Position numbers and translations under genes: made by a program. Positions 41,779 to 51,704 of a DNA stretch of 64,000 bases are shown here, piece after piece. This stretch comes from an uncultured Geobacter sp. GTDB lineage: Bacteria; Desulfobacterota; Desulfuromonadia; Geobacterales; DSM-12255. Numbering within the stretch: the first letter of the stretch is position 1; each line of letters begins with the position of its first letter. The notes under the pieces were generated by a model that saw nothing but the letters and a program-made list of their open reading frames with translations, was not told the DNA's origin and did not search any database. The DNA lies in assembly GCA_937860145.1 (NCBI GenBank), contig CALMBF010000024.1:18350-82349 (forward strand), read 5' to 3'.

Positions 41779-43602
41779 ATGGCGTCAACGATCTCAAGAA
41801 TAATGAGAATATGCACTTCTTCAGAGCCAAGAGACGTGTTGCTCCGCTGCTGGCTCGTTATCTTCGTAGGCATTGCAGCATACAGCAATACCTTTCCGAT
41901 GCAGTTCAATTTTGATGATGCAGCAAATATAGTCAATAATCCCGTGATAAGGGAACTGAATTCTGCCGGGATCAAGCAGGCGTTTCAAACCCGCAGGGGA
42001 TTGGGGATCGTTTCCTTCCAACTCAACTATTATCTGTCCGGCTTGAGCGTCGCCAGCTACCACCTGTTCAACCTTGCTATTCACGTAACGACGGCACTAC
42101 TGGTATATCGGTTGCTGGTTCTCCTTACGAGATGCCCGCAGTTCAGAACCGGTGCAGGGAGCAGGCTGCATTCACTGCCAGTGCCATTCTTCACCGCCCT
42201 GCTGTTTGTTGCCCATCCTCTCCAGACGCAGGCGGTCACCTACATAGTGCAGCGGTTCACCTCCCTTGCGACCATGTTCTATCTGGCCGCGGTGATTGCC
42301 TACCTGCAGGGGCGAATCCGCCAGTCTGAATCGGGCAGGATCGTGACCGCCGGGAGTAGTGCCTGGTTTGCCGGAACTCTCCTCGCCGCCCTCTGTGCCT
42401 TCAACTCGAAAGAAATCGCCTACACGTTGCCCCTTTCCCTCGTGCTGGTGGAAGTCGTCTGCTTCAAAATGGGAAGAAGAAAGATAGCCGTTGCTGTCGT
42501 TCTGGTGGCAGCGGCACTGGCGGCCATAGGGTTAAAGCTCGGATTGGGCAACGTCTCCCTTGAGCAGGCGCTGTTTGCCGTTGATGATGCGACACGCCTG
42601 CAGACGATCATGACCCGGAGCGATTATCTCTGCACCCAGTTCAGGGTGATCCTGACGTACATCCGCCTGCTGCTCCTGCCCGTCAACCAGAGTGTGGATT
42701 ATGATTTCACCCTGTCGCACAGTTTTTTTGAGCCGGCGGTACTCGGATCCTTTTCCGTGATTGCTCTGCTGATCGCCCTTGCGGTACTATTGGTGCAGAA
42801 ATCCCGAGAGGGTAGACCGGAGTTGCGATTGATCGCCTTCGGCATATTCTGGTTTTTCCTGACCCTGTCGATCGAATCGAGTATTCTGCCGATCATCGAC
42901 CTCATCTTCGAACACAGGGTATATTTGCCGTCGGTAGGTGCTCTTGCCGCATTGACAACGGCAGGGGTCGGCTTTGCCTGGAAAGATGGTAGGGAGTCCC
43001 GCAAGAACGCCGTCTGCCTGGCGGTCCTCCTGATCTCGGTCGTGCTTGCCGGCGCTACCTGGAAACGGAATCTCGTCTGGGCGACGGAGGTGACTCTCTG
43101 GGAGGATGCAACTGCCAAGAAGCCAAAGAACAGCCGGGCCTGGAACAATCTGGGCGGTGCCTACATCAAGGAAAAAGCGGCGGACAAGGCGCTGCGAGCA
43201 CTTGTGCGTTCCATCGAGCTTGACCCGTCCAAGGCTGCCGCGTGGAACAACCTTGGCATCGCGATCGATCTGAAAGGGGTCTACCGGGACCGCTTCAACA
43301 AGACCAGCGAGATGTTCAGCTCTCCCCAGGCTGTTGAAAACAAAATCGTGAACAAGTGGCTCGGGGATGTGAATAACAATCTGGGTCTCGCCTACGAAAT
43401 CCTGGGGAACCTGCCCAAGGCGGCGGAGAATTACCGTAACGCCGTGGGGTATGACCCTGCCCTGGGGGTGGCATATTACAATCTTGGCCTTGTCAGCGCC
43501 GCCATGGGTGATTATGACAAGTATATGGAGCAGCAGCAGGTGCTCTGGCTTTTGGATCCGGCTCTTGCGGGCAGGTTGCAGAGCAGGGTGACCGGGAGAT
43601 AG
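41779..43602 (+). CDS. TMTC-like multi-spanning membrane protein with C-terminal TPR repeats
   Basis: The 607-residue protein has about ten membrane helices (25-430). An early periplasmic FNFDDAANIVNNP segment carries the paired aspartates typical of GT-C transferases, and HPLQTQAVTYIVQRFTSLA follows in the next loops. This matches the TMTC/DUF1736-type O-mannosyltransferase plan. The C-terminal 170 residues hold three to four TPR motifs (RAWNNLGGAYIKEKAADKAL, AAWNNLGIAIDLKG, NNNLGLAYEILGNLPKAAENY). A role in transferring lipid-linked sugar to proteins or polysaccharide is inferred. It is the first gene of the long plus-strand glycan locus. GGACAGG precedes the ATG. The next gene begins one base after its stop. 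Confidence 0.7.
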   Translation: MASTISRIMRICTSSEPRDVLLRCWLVIFVGIAAYSNTFPMQFNFDDAANIVNNPVIRELNSAGIKQAFQTRRGLGIVSFQLNYYLSGLSVASYHLFNLAIHVTTALLVYRLLVLLTRCPQFRTGAGSRLHSLPVPFFTALLFVAHPLQTQAVTYIVQRFTSLATMFYLAAVIAYLQGRIRQSESGRIVTAGSSAWFAGTLLAALCAFNSKEIAYTLPLSLVLVEVVCFKMGRRKIAVAVVLVAAALAAIGLKLGLGNVSLEQALFAVDDATRLQTIMTRSDYLCTQFRVILTYIRLLLLPVNQSVDYDFTLSHSFFEPAVLGSFSVIALLIALAVLLVQKSREGRPELRLIAFGIFWFFLTLSIESSILPIIDLIFEHRVYLPSVGALAALTTAGVGFAWKDGRESRKNAVCLAVLLISVVLAGATWKRNLVWATEVTLWEDATAKKPKNSRAWNNLGGAYIKEKAADKALRALVRSIELDPSKAAAWNNLGIAIDLKGVYRDRFNKTSEMFSSPQAVENKIVNKWLGDVNNNLGLAYEILGNLPKAAENYRNAVGYDPALGVAYYNLGLVSAAMGDYDKYMEQQQVLWLLDPALAGRLQSRVTGR

Positions 43603-43603
43603 G

Positions 43604-44323
43604 ATGGCAGATACCCTGGTACTCATACCCGCCTTCAATGAGGCCGATGGCATCGCCACGGTGATCGACAGTATCCATAAGGCTGTTCCCGATGCCGATA
43701 TCCTGGTCGTGAACGACGGTTCCCGGGATGAAACTGCCAGCAGGGCAAAGGCTGCCGGTGCCGTGGTGTTGAACCATGCCTTTAACATGGGCTATGGGGT
43801 GACCATCCAGACCGGCTACAAGTATGCCTATGCCCATGGCTATGAGTACCTGGCCCAGATCGATGGGGACGGCCAGCATGACCCGGCATTCATCGCGGAA
43901 CTCCTGGCTCCGGTGAAGAACGGCGACGTCGACTTTGCCATCGGCTCCCGGTTCCTCTGGTTCGACAGCTATCGCCCGTCGTTTACCCGCCGCCTGGGCA
44001 TCCTCTTCTTCCGCAAACTGGTGACCGTGATCATCGGCAGGAGCATTACCGATCCGACGTCGGGATTCCAGGCGTTCAACCGGAGCGTGATGAAGTTCTT
44101 TTCAACGGACATCTTCCCCTGCGATTATCCCGATGCCGACATGCTCATCACCCTCAACCTGGCCGGTTTCAGGATTCGCGAGCTCCCGGTGAGAATGTTC
44201 GCCAACGTGAGCGGCAAGACAATGCACAGCGGTATCAAGCCGCTCTACTACATGTTTAAAATGTGCCTTTCGATTCTCGTGACCCTCTTGAGGAATCGGC
44301 AGTTCTACCGGAGGCAGATGTGA
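43604..44323 (+). CDS. Family 2 glycosyltransferase (dolichyl/polyprenyl-phosphate sugar synthase type)
   Basis: The 239-residue enzyme has the GT-A fold start VLIPAFNEADGI, VVNDGSRDET, the DXD-type QIDGDGQHDP motif and the DPTSGFQAFNR acceptor-loop signature of DPM1/GtrB-like proteins. It should transfer a sugar from a nucleotide to polyprenyl phosphate at the cytoplasmic membrane face. It lacks the C-terminal membrane helices of GtrB, but its 4-base overlap (GTGA) with a small DUF2304 membrane protein suggests that protein serves as the membrane partner. It is coupled to the upstream TPR membrane protein, which could use the lipid-linked sugar. Confidence 0.87.
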   Translation: MADTLVLIPAFNEADGIATVIDSIHKAVPDADILVVNDGSRDETASRAKAAGAVVLNHAFNMGYGVTIQTGYKYAYAHGYEYLAQIDGDGQHDPAFIAELLAPVKNGDVDFAIGSRFLWFDSYRPSFTRRLGILFFRKLVTVIIGRSITDPTSGFQAFNRSVMKFFSTDIFPCDYPDADMLITLNLAGFRIRELPVRMFANVSGKTMHSGIKPLYYMFKMCLSILVTLLRNRQFYRRQM

Positions 44324-44712
44324 CGATCAAACAACAGATTTTCTCGTTGCTGGTGAGCATTTGCGTCTTCATGTTCACCATCGACCTGGTGAGGAAAAAG
44401 CGGGTGCGTGAGGAGTATTCCCTCCTCTGGCTGGCTACAAGCCTCACGATGATCATCCTGATATTCAAGTATGAATGGCTGGTCGGCCTGACGAGCCTGA
44501 TCGGTGCCGTGTTGCCGACCACAACCCTGTTCCTCGGCTCGATACTTTTTCTGCTGATCCTCTCGGTACAGTTCTCCATCAAGATCTCCAAGCTGACCGA
44601 TCAGGTAAAGGACCTGGTACAGGAAAATGCCCTGCTCCGCTATGAGTTCGAAAAGTCACGGAATAAGCCGGAGGAACGTTGCGATGACAAGGGAAAGAAC
44701 CCTGAACCATGA
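44320..44712 (+). CDS. DUF2304 membrane protein
   Basis: The 130-residue protein has three membrane helices (about 6-24, 36-54, 62-88) with the family motif VRKKRVREEYSLLWLA between the first two. A C-terminal cytosolic helical tail (KISKLTDQVKDLVQENALL) follows. DUF2304 proteins accompany polyprenyl-phosphate glycosyltransferases in many surface-glycan loci and are thought to anchor or assist them. The GTG start at 44320 follows GGAGG and overlaps the stop of the transferase by four bases. Confidence 0.85.
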   Translation: MTIKQQIFSLLVSICVFMFTIDLVRKKRVREEYSLLWLATSLTMIILIFKYEWLVGLTSLIGAVLPTTTLFLGSILFLLILSVQFSIKISKLTDQVKDLVQENALLRYEFEKSRNKPEERCDDKGKNPEP

Positions 44713-44743
44713 ATAGGATACCGCTTGTGCGAAGGAGCCATCA

Positions 44744-45688
44744 GTGGACGTAAGCATAGTCGTACCGATATACAATGAAGAGGAAAATATACCCGCACTG
44801 TACGAAAAGGTGTCACACGCCCTGAATGCCAGTGGCCTGGAGTACGAACTCATCCTGGTGGATGACGGCTCCAGCGACAGGTCGTATCTCCTGCTTCACG
44901 ACCTTGCCATGAAGGACACGCGGGTGAGGGTCATCCGCTTCCGCAGGAATTTCGGCCAGACCGCCGCCATGGCCGCCGGCTTCGATGCCTCACGGGGGCG
45001 GGTGGTCGTGCCGATGGACGGTGACCTCCAGAACGACCCGACCGACATAGTGCGTCTGCTGGCAAAAATGGACGAGGGGTACGATGTCGTCTCCGGCTGG
45101 CGCAAGGACCGTCAGGACACGTTCATCAACCGGAAACTCCCTTCCATGATCGCCAACGGACTGATCTCCCGTCTGACCAACGTTCACCTCCACGATTACG
45201 GTTGCACCCTCAAGGCGTACCGCAAGGAGGTGCTGGAAGGGATCAATCTCTACGGCGAGATGCACCGTTTCGTACCTGCCCTTGCCTCCCAGGTCGGGGC
45301 CAAGGTGACGGAAATACCGGTCCAGCACCATCCGCGCCTCTTCGGCACGAGCAAGTACGGCATCTCCCGGACCATGCGGGTGGTCCTGGACCTGATGACG
45401 GTCAAGTTCCTGCTCCACTACTCCACCAAGCCGATCCAGCTGTTCGGCAAGTGGGGGGTCTATACCCTCCTGGCCGGCGTGCTCAGCGGGAGTGCCACCG
45501 TCTACATGAAACTCTTCGAACATATGAGCATGAACCGTAACCCCCTGCTGATCCTGACCGCGTTCCTCCTCTTCATGGGGATACAGTTCATCGTGCTCGG
45601 CCTGCTCGGCGAACTGAACGCCCGTACCTACTACGAGGCCCAGGGAAAACCGATTTACGTGGTCCGGGAGCGGCTGAACTTTGACTGA
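44744..45688 (+). CDS. Family 2 glycosyltransferase with membrane anchor (GtrB/ArnC-like)
   Basis: The 314-residue enzyme shows VSIVVPIYNEEENI, LVDDGSSDRS, the nucleotide-binding MDGDLQNDP motif, the DYGCTLKAYRK segment and a QHHPRLFGTSKYG loop. Two C-terminal membrane helices (about 228-250, 262-285) follow. This is the architecture of GtrB/ArnC, which load glucose or aminoarabinose on undecaprenyl phosphate. The donor sugar cannot be read from the sequence. The start is GTG at 44744. The following gene starts inside its final codons. Confidence 0.88.
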   Translation: MDVSIVVPIYNEEENIPALYEKVSHALNASGLEYELILVDDGSSDRSYLLLHDLAMKDTRVRVIRFRRNFGQTAAMAAGFDASRGRVVVPMDGDLQNDPTDIVRLLAKMDEGYDVVSGWRKDRQDTFINRKLPSMIANGLISRLTNVHLHDYGCTLKAYRKEVLEGINLYGEMHRFVPALASQVGAKVTEIPVQHHPRLFGTSKYGISRTMRVVLDLMTVKFLLHYSTKPIQLFGKWGVYTLLAGVLSGSATVYMKLFEHMSMNRNPLLILTAFLLFMGIQFIVLGLLGELNARTYYEAQGKPIYVVRERLNFD

Positions 45689-46943
45689 GGTGCACGGCAG
45701 CAGGGATCAGGTCACGGGAGCCCCTTCCCCTGCTCAGTCTCCAGCGGGATCTGAGGCCCGGGAGTCGGGAGCGCTCCGGATCCTGATGCTTGCGCCGACA
45801 CCGTACTTTGCCGACCGCGGCTGCCATGTAAGAATCTATGAAGAGGCCAGGGTGGTGAAGCAGCTCGGTCACGACCTGCGCCTCGTGACCTACCACCTCG
45901 GCCGGGACATGGCTGAAATCCCCACCGAACGGATCATGCGGATCCCCTGGTATCGCAGGCTGACCGCGGGCCCCTCCTGGCACAAACCCTACCTGGATAT
46001 CCTGCTTTTCTTCAAGGCCCTCAAGGTCGCCCGCTCGTTCAGGCCTCACCTGATCCACGCCCATCTCCACGAAGGCGCTTTCATCGGCATCTTCCTGAAA
46101 GCGATCCTCGGTATCCCCCTGCTGTTCGACTGTCAGGGGAGCCTGACCGGCGAGATCATCGACCACGGGTTCACGCGCCGCGGCTCCCCCCTGGCCCGGT
46201 TCTTTGCCCTCCTGGAGCGGTTCATCAACACCAGGGCGGATGTCATCGTCACCAGCTCCACCGCCGCTGCGGCAGCCCTGGTGAACGAGTGGGGGGTCCC
46301 CCCTGCAACCGTTACCCCCCTGACCGACGGGGTGAACACGGAGGAGTTTGCCCCCGGTGACCGTGGCGCTGCCAAGCGCTCCCTGGGACTCCCCCCCGAT
46401 CTGCCGGTGGCGGTATTCCTCGGCCTGCTGAACCGCTACCAGGGGATCGACCTTCTCCTGGACGTGATGGGGATCCTCGCGGAGCGGGGTGTACGGGTCC
46501 ACTTGCTGCTCATGGGCTTCCCCGACGAGAAGTACCGCGCCAGGGCTCGTGAACGGGGGCTTGACAAGCTCATCACCTTGACCGGGAGGATCGACTACCG
46601 CAAGGCGCCCGGTTATCTGGCTGCCGGCGACCTGGCGGTCTCCCCCAAGATCTCCCTGACCGAGGCCAACGGCAAGCTGTTCAACTACATGGCCTGCGGG
46701 CTCCCCTGTCTGGTCTTCGACACGCCGGTCAACCGCGAGATCCTCGGCGAGACCGGGATCTATGCGCGGTTTGCCGATCCGGTTGATTTTGCCGACCGCC
46801 TGGAGAGGATGCTTGCGGACCAAGCGGAGCTGGAGCGCCTGGGAGGCGCCGCCCGGGACAAGGCTGTCGCGGAGCACTCCTGGAAAAACCGCGGCGAGGC
46901 GCTCTGCCGTCTCTATGCCTCCCTCGTGGCGGGTCGTTCATGA
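45681..46943 (+). CDS. Family 4 glycosyltransferase
   Basis: The retaining GT-B enzyme (about 420 residues from the TTG at 45681) has an N-terminal acceptor domain starting at LRILMLAPTPYFADRGCHVRI. The C-terminal donor domain has VAVFLGLLNRYQGID and the E-x7-E-like KISLTEANGKLFNYMACGLP motif near residues 328-346. Possible starts are TTG 45681 (8-base overlap with the preceding gene) or GTG 45690; the first 33 residues are not conserved-looking. The stop codon TGA lies inside the first of two palindromic operators. A cytoplasmic-face enzyme of glycan assembly; donor and acceptor are unknown. Confidence 0.83.
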   Translation: MTEVHGSRDQVTGAPSPAQSPAGSEARESGALRILMLAPTPYFADRGCHVRIYEEARVVKQLGHDLRLVTYHLGRDMAEIPTERIMRIPWYRRLTAGPSWHKPYLDILLFFKALKVARSFRPHLIHAHLHEGAFIGIFLKAILGIPLLFDCQGSLTGEIIDHGFTRRGSPLARFFALLERFINTRADVIVTSSTAAAAALVNEWGVPPATVTPLTDGVNTEEFAPGDRGAAKRSLGLPPDLPVAVFLGLLNRYQGIDLLLDVMGILAERGVRVHLLLMGFPDEKYRARARERGLDKLITLTGRIDYRKAPGYLAAGDLAVSPKISLTEANGKLFNYMACGLPCLVFDTPVNREILGETGIYARFADPVDFADRLERMLADQAELERLGGAARDKAVAEHSWKNRGEALCRLYASLVAGRS

Positions 46944-46950
46944 TATGAAC
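46936..46950. promoter_or_regulatory. Palindromic operator, copy 1
   Basis: GTTCAT-GAT-ATGAAC is identical to the copy at 46985-46999, with 49 bp between the starts. It overlaps the stop codon of the preceding glycosyltransferase and lies just upstream of the -35 element. Confidence 0.65.
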
Positions 46951-46957
46951 ATTTTTC

Positions 46958-46986
46958 TTGCCAGATTTATGGTATTCGGCTAATGT
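46958..46986 (+). promoter_or_regulatory. Promoter between twin operators
   Basis: TTGCCA (46958-46963), a 17-base spacer and TAATGT (46981-46986) predict transcription from about 46993, one base before the ATG at 46994. The -10 is weak (3 of 6), but the position between two identical palindromes supports it. Confidence 0.55.
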
Positions 46987-46999
46987 TCATGATATGAAC
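46985..46999. promoter_or_regulatory. Palindromic operator, copy 2
   Basis: The second GTTCAT-GAT-ATGAAC contains the ATG of the winged-helix gene and overlaps the -10 end and start of transcription. Binding here would block initiation. Confidence 0.65.
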
Positions 47000-47614
47000 G
47001 ATCATGGTGAGAAATCCTTCGATTCATACCGTTCCTTCCTTCTCCTCTCCGAGATCGCCGGTGAGGAGCCCCTTTCCCAAAGGGAAATCTCACGCCGGCT
47101 CGGGATTGCCGTCGGGCTCGTCAACTCCTACCTGAAAACCCTTGTTTCCAAGGGGTACGTGCGGGTGAAGAATTTCCCCCGCAACCGTTATGCCTATCTC
47201 CTCACCCCCCAGGGGTTCGCGGAAAAAAGCCGCCTTGCCTACCAGCATCTCAGCTATCTCACCGGCCTGTACACGGTTGCCCGCCAGGATTACCTGGAAC
47301 TCTTCCGTTCCCTCGAAAGCGCTGGCGTGACGGATATCGTCTTCTGCGGTGTGGATGAGGTGGCGGAGATCGCCTATCTCTCCCTGCAGGAGACCCGTCT
47401 GCACCTCGTGCGGGTCATGGACGAGGCCGGCACCGGGGGGGAGTTTTTCGGCAGGAGTGTGGAGCCGCTGGCTGTGCCCGGCGACCTCCCGGTGGTCATA
47501 ACCTCGCTGAAAAGAGGTGATGACCTGCTGCAGCAGGTGCTGAACCTCGGGGTCGACAGGCGACAGATCGTTACCGTGAGTGGTGCGGCGAACGAGAAAG
47601 GAGCAGTACGATGA
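46994..47614 (+). CDS. Winged-helix regulator fused to a Rossmann-like domain, EPS/O-antigen locus regulator
   Basis: The 206-residue protein has an N-terminal MarR/EPS-type winged helix (about 10-80): [47 protein letters not shown], then the wing [14 protein letters not shown]-terminal domain (about 105-200) of alternating strands and helices ([45 protein letters not shown]) looks like a small Rossmann or CoA-binding-type fold that might sense a nucleotide or nucleotide sugar (inference). The ATG at 46994 has no Shine-Dalgarno and sits at the predicted transcription start, so translation may be leaderless. Two identical palindromes flank the promoter, suggesting autoregulation. It overlaps rfbF by four bases. 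Confidence 0.78.
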   Translation: MNDHGEKSFDSYRSFLLLSEIAGEEPLSQREISRRLGIAVGLVNSYLKTLVSKGYVRVKNFPRNRYAYLLTPQGFAEKSRLAYQHLSYLTGLYTVARQDYLELFRSLESAGVTDIVFCGVDEVAEIAYLSLQETRLHLVRVMDEAGTGGEFFGRSVEPLAVPGDLPVVITSLKRGDDLLQQVLNLGVDRRQIVTVSGAANEKGAVR

Positions 47615-48378
47615 AGGTTGTCATTCTGGCGGGAGGACTCGGCACGAGGCTCAGCGAGGAGACGGTGGTCCGTCCGAAGCCTATGGTGGAGATCGGCGGC
47701 AAGCCGATTCTCTGGCACATCATGAAGATCTACTCCCACTACGGCTTCAACGACTTCGTGATCTGCCTCGGCTTCAAGGGGTACATGATCAAGGAGTATT
47801 TTTCCAACTATTTCCTCCACATGAGTGACGTGACCTTTGACATGCGCACCAACAGCATGGAGGTCCATCAGAAGTTCGTCGAACCGTGGCGGGTTACCCT
47901 CGTGGACACGGGACAGGAGTCCATGACCGGTGGGCGTGTAAAGCGGGTGGCGCCCTACCTGGATGGTACCTTCATGCTGACCTACGGAGACGGCGTGGCG
48001 AATGTCGATATCCGGGCACTGGTCGATTTCCACCGGCGTCACGGCAAGGCAGCGACCGTCACCTCGACCCAGCCGTCGGGACGCTTCGGTGCCCTGAACC
48101 TGGATACGGGTGACAATGTCCTGTCGTTTCAGGAAAAACCGGCCGGCGACGGCTCCTGGATAAACGGCGGTTTCTTCGTGCTCGAACCGTCGGTGCTTGA
48201 CTACATCGAGGGGGACGGGACCGTTTTTGAAAAGGAGCCGCTGGAGGGGCTTGCCAGGGACGGGAGCCTGGTGGCGTACAAACATCATGGATTCTGGCAG
48301 CCCATGGACACCCTCAGGGACAAAGTGCACCTGGAGGAGCTCTGGAACGGGGGGCAGGCACCGTGGAAGCTCTGGTAA
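47611..48378 (+). CDS. rfbF: Glucose-1-phosphate cytidylyltransferase
   Basis: The 255-residue cytosolic enzyme forms CDP-glucose from CTP and glucose 1-phosphate, the entry step to 3,6-dideoxyhexoses. The nucleotidyltransferase signature [22 protein letters not shown], the [15 protein letters not shown] segment and [13 protein letters not shown] (Mg2+-binding aspartate) are intact. The FQEKP and [12 protein letters not shown] stretches are typical of RfbF. The gene order rfbF-rfbG-rfbH-rfbS-rfbE follows directly and defines the pathway. Confidence 0.95.
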   Translation: MKVVILAGGLGTRLSEETVVRPKPMVEIGGKPILWHIMKIYSHYGFNDFVICLGFKGYMIKEYFSNYFLHMSDVTFDMRTNSMEVHQKFVEPWRVTLVDTGQESMTGGRVKRVAPYLDGTFMLTYGDGVANVDIRALVDFHRRHGKAATVTSTQPSGRFGALNLDTGDNVLSFQEKPAGDGSWINGGFFVLEPSVLDYIEGDGTVFEKEPLEGLARDGSLVAYKHHGFWQPMDTLRDKVHLEELWNGGQAPWKLW

Positions 48379-48397
48379 CGAGGGCACCGGGGGGGGC

Positions 48398-49471
48398 ATG
48401 GTAACGACTGAATTCTGGGCGGGCAAAAAGGTCTTTCTTACCGGCCACACCGGTTTCAAGGGGAGCTGGCTCACCCTCTGGCTCCATGCTCTCGGGGCAG
48501 AGGTTACCGGTTATGCCCTGGAACCGCCGACAGAGCCGAGCCTGTTCGAGCTGGCACGGGTGGGAGAGCTGGCAACGTCGGTCATTGCCGATGTCCGCGA
48601 CCCGGAGCGGCTGAGCAGGGAGATGCTCAGGGCGGCCCCCGAGATCGTCATCCACATGGCAGCCCAGCCGCTGGTGCGGGACTCCTACAAGATCCCGGTG
48701 GAGACCTATGCCGTCAACGTGATGGGGACCGTGCACCTGCTGGAGGCGGTGCGCAGTTGCCCCTCCGTCCGGGCGGTGGTCAACGTGACCACGGACAAGG
48801 TCTACGAGAACCGGGAGTGGGTCTGGGGATACCGGGAAAACGAGCCGTTCGGCGGCTACGACCCCTACTCCAACAGCAAGGGGTGTTCGGAGCTGGTGAC
48901 CGCGGCATATCGCTCATCCTACTTCAACCCGCGGGAATACGACCGCCATGGGGTCGCCCTGGCCTCGGCCCGTGCCGGTAACGTCATCGGCGGCGGCGAC
49001 TGGGCCTCTGACCGGCTGATACCGGACATCATCCGTGCCATCCTTGCCGGCGAACCGGTGCGGATCAGAAATCCCCATGCCATCCGTCCCTGGCAGCACG
49101 TGCTGGAGCCCCTCTCCGGCTATCTGCTCCTGGCCCAGCGGCTCCGGGAAGAGGGGGCACGGTATGCCGAAGGGTGGAACTTCGGACCACCCGAGGAGGA
49201 TGCCCGGCCGGTGGAATGGCTGGTGCAAAGGCTCTGCGCAGACTGGGGCGAGGGGGCGCGGTACGAGCTGGACCGGGGGGAGCACCCCCACGAGGCACAC
49301 TACCTCAGGCTCGACTGTTCCAAGGCCCGGGCAGAGCTTGGGTGGCGCCCACGCTGGGGGTTGGGCGAGGCACTGGAGAGTATTGCCGCCTGGATGCGGG
49401 TGTACCGGAACGGGGAAGATCTGCGGGAAGAGTGTCTGCGGCAGATTATGGTATATGGGGAGAGAGCATGA
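48398..49471 (+). CDS. rfbG: CDP-glucose 4,6-dehydratase
   Basis: The 357-residue extended short-chain dehydrogenase has the Rossmann motif [10 protein letters not shown] (about 16-25). [15 protein letters not shown] follows, and the catalytic TTDKVYEN and YSNSK (Tyr-x3-Lys) pair around 150-170. It converts CDP-glucose to CDP-4-keto-6-deoxyglucose using tightly bound NAD. I chose the ATG at 48398 behind a run of seven G; upstream sequence in the frame is the shadow of rfbF. Its stop overlaps rfbH by four bases (ATGA). Confidence 0.95.
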   Translation: MVTTEFWAGKKVFLTGHTGFKGSWLTLWLHALGAEVTGYALEPPTEPSLFELARVGELATSVIADVRDPERLSREMLRAAPEIVIHMAAQPLVRDSYKIPVETYAVNVMGTVHLLEAVRSCPSVRAVVNVTTDKVYENREWVWGYRENEPFGGYDPYSNSKGCSELVTAAYRSSYFNPREYDRHGVALASARAGNVIGGGDWASDRLIPDIIRAILAGEPVRIRNPHAIRPWQHVLEPLSGYLLLAQRLREEGARYAEGWNFGPPEEDARPVEWLVQRLCADWGEGARYELDRGEHPHEAHYLRLDCSKARAELGWRPRWGLGEALESIAAWMRVYRNGEDLREECLRQIMVYGERA

Positions 49472-50817
49472 ACGTGACTACGGAACGAGAACGGGAGCTG
49501 CGCGAGGCCGCGATCAGTGCGGCAACGGAGTATTACCGTAATTGTCATGAGCCGAAAAGGGAGTTCCGGCCCGGCGATCGGATCTCCTATGCGGCCAGGG
49601 TTTTCGACGAAGCCGAAATACGAAACCTGATAGACTCATCCCTCGATTTCTGGCTTACCACCGGCAGGTATGCCGAACGATTCGAGCGAGAGTTTGCAGC
49701 TTTTCTTGGTGTGCGCCATGCCAGTCTAGTGAACTCTGGCTCGTCGGCAAACCTGCTTGCCTTTATGGCACTCACCTCTCCGAAGCTGGGAGACCGACGC
49801 ATTCTCCCCGGAGACGAGGTCATAACCGTTGCGGCCGGTTTCCCGACCACCGTTGCGCCGATCATCCAATATGGAGCGGTGCCGGTATTCGTCGATGTTA
49901 CGCTCCCCACCTATAACATCGACTGCAGCATGCTCGAACAGGCCCGCTCATCCCGTACCAAGGCGATCATGGTTGCCCATACCCTCGGCAATCCCTTCGA
50001 CCTGGCGACGGTCAGGGCGTTCTGCGACCGCTATGATCTGTGGCTGATCGAGGACAACTGTGACGCCCTCGGCTCCCGCTACTGTCTTGATGGTCAGTGG
50101 CGGTATACCGGAACCATCGGCCACCTGGGGACTTCAAGCTTTTATCCTCCGCACCACATGACCATGGGCGAAGGGGGCGCGGTCTACACTGACGACACCA
50201 CGTTGAAACGCCTGGTGGAGTCGTTTCGTGACTGGGGGCGGGACTGCTGGTGCCCGTCGGGGCAGGATAATACCTGCGGCAACCGGTTTACCCAGCAGTT
50301 CGGCGAATTACCCCATGGCTATGATCATAAGTACGTCTATTCCCATTTCGGTTACAACCTGAAGGTGACCGACATGCAGGCCGCGGTGGGCTGCGCCCAG
50401 CTTGAGAAGCTGCTCGGTTTTGTTGCTGCCCGTCGACGGAACTGGCAACAACTCCGGGATAGCCTGAACGATCTGGCCGATCAACTTATCATGCCGGAAG
50501 CCACTGCTGAAAGTGAGCCCTCCTGGTTTGGTTTCCTACTCACGGTAAGGGACGGTGCCGGTTTCACCCGTGATCAACTCGTTACCCATCTGGAACGGAA
50601 AGGGATTCAGACCAGGATGCTGTTTGCCGGTAATCTTATCAAGCACCCCTGTTTTGACGAGATGCGACGGAGCGGGCAGGGGTACCGTTGTGTAAGTGAC
50701 CTTGCCACCACGGACCGGATCATGCGGGACACCTTCTGGATCGGCGTGTATCCCGGGATGAGCGACGGCATGCTGGAGTACATGGCAGAGACGATCAGGG
50801 AGTTTTCCCGGCGATGA
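49468..50817 (+). CDS. rfbH: CDP-4-keto-6-deoxyglucose 3-dehydrase (E1)
   Basis: The 449-residue enzyme removes the 3-hydroxyl of CDP-4-keto-6-deoxyglucose using pyridoxamine phosphate and a [2Fe-2S] cluster. The aminotransferase-fold lysine is replaced by histidine in [15 protein letters not shown] (H230), the hallmark of this dehydrase. The cluster cysteines are visible as [11 protein letters not shown] (260, 262, 270), with C198 as the likely fourth ligand. Its electron donor, the flavin/ferredoxin reductase RfbI (E3), is not encoded in this window. It overlaps the next gene by four bases. Confidence 0.95.
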   Translation: MNVTTERERELREAAISAATEYYRNCHEPKREFRPGDRISYAARVFDEAEIRNLIDSSLDFWLTTGRYAERFEREFAAFLGVRHASLVNSGSSANLLAFMALTSPKLGDRRILPGDEVITVAAGFPTTVAPIIQYGAVPVFVDVTLPTYNIDCSMLEQARSSRTKAIMVAHTLGNPFDLATVRAFCDRYDLWLIEDNCDALGSRYCLDGQWRYTGTIGHLGTSSFYPPHHMTMGEGGAVYTDDTTLKRLVESFRDWGRDCWCPSGQDNTCGNRFTQQFGELPHGYDHKYVYSHFGYNLKVTDMQAAVGCAQLEKLLGFVAARRRNWQQLRDSLNDLADQLIMPEATAESEPSWFGFLLTVRDGAGFTRDQLVTHLERKGIQTRMLFAGNLIKHPCFDEMRRSGQGYRCVSDLATTDRIMRDTFWIGVYPGMSDGMLEYMAETIREFSRR

Positions 50818-51704
50818 ATATCCTGTTGACTGGAGCGTCAGGATATCTTGGCAGCCACTTAGCCAGAGTGCTTGTTTCTGACGGCTACCGGCTTACGGTA
50901 CTGAAGCGGGAGGGGTCGGACATCCGCCGGATTATTGATATCGGGGCTGACCTAGCCTGCTACGATATCGAGTCGGGCGGGGTGCAACAGGCCTTTCGCG
51001 GTGCGTCATACGATGCTGTTGTGCATACGGCAACCTGCTATGGCCGTGGGGGAGAAAGCGCCGCAGATGTTTGTGCCGCAAATACCGCATGGCCGCTTGA
51101 ACTGATGGATGCCGCGGCATCTGCCGGAACGCCGTTATTCATCAATACGGATACCAGCCTGGAGCGGTTTCTGAATCCCTATGCTTTGTCGAAAAAGCAG
51201 TTTACGGACTGGGGACATTTATTTGCGGACCAGGGGCGGATCCGGTTCGTCAATGTCGTTCTGGAGCATTTTTACGGTCCGGGAGATTTGGAGTCCAAGT
51301 TCGTCACCAAGGTTATTCGCAGCTGCCTGAGGGGCGATCGGAGGCTCGATCTGACCGCTGGGATACAGCGTCGCGATTTCATTCATATCGACGATGTTGT
51401 TGCCGCGTATACTCTGATCCTGCGGCATGCCCTGGTTGACGGAATCCCCTTCCAGGAATTCTGCATCGGTTCTGGAACTGCCATTGCCATCCGTGATCTC
51501 GTGGTGATGATCAGGGCGCTGAGTGGTTCGGACATTGAACTCCATTTCGGGGCGGTACCCCTCAGAACCAATGAACCCATGGAGTCTTTGGCCGATACCA
51601 GCGCGCTGCAGGCTCTGGGGTGGCAACCCCGAACAGGTCTGGAAGGTGGCCTTTCGAGGACAATCGAGATTGAAAAGGAACTCATGAAAGGGAAGACACC
51701 ATGA
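50814..51704 (+). CDS. rfbS: CDP-paratose synthase-like reductase
   Basis: The 296-residue extended short-chain dehydrogenase has [11 protein letters not shown] (7-17), a [10 protein letters not shown] segment, and catalytic Tyr/Lys in [26 protein letters not shown] and [10 protein letters not shown] follow, as typical for NDP-sugar reductases/epimerases. Between rfbH and an obvious CDP-paratose epimerase gene it most probably reduces CDP-4-keto-3,6-dideoxyglucose to CDP-paratose. An abequose synthase (RfbJ) is the alternative, but the epimerase next door favours paratose/tyvelose. Its stop overlaps the next start by four bases. Confidence 0.82.
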   Translation: MNILLTGASGYLGSHLARVLVSDGYRLTVLKREGSDIRRIIDIGADLACYDIESGGVQQAFRGASYDAVVHTATCYGRGGESAADVCAANTAWPLELMDAAASAGTPLFINTDTSLERFLNPYALSKKQFTDWGHLFADQGRIRFVNVVLEHFYGPGDLESKFVTKVIRSCLRGDRRLDLTAGIQRRDFIHIDDVVAAYTLILRHALVDGIPFQEFCIGSGTAIAIRDLVVMIRALSGSDIELHFGAVPLRTNEPMESLADTSALQALGWQPRTGLEGGLSRTIEIEKELMKGKTP

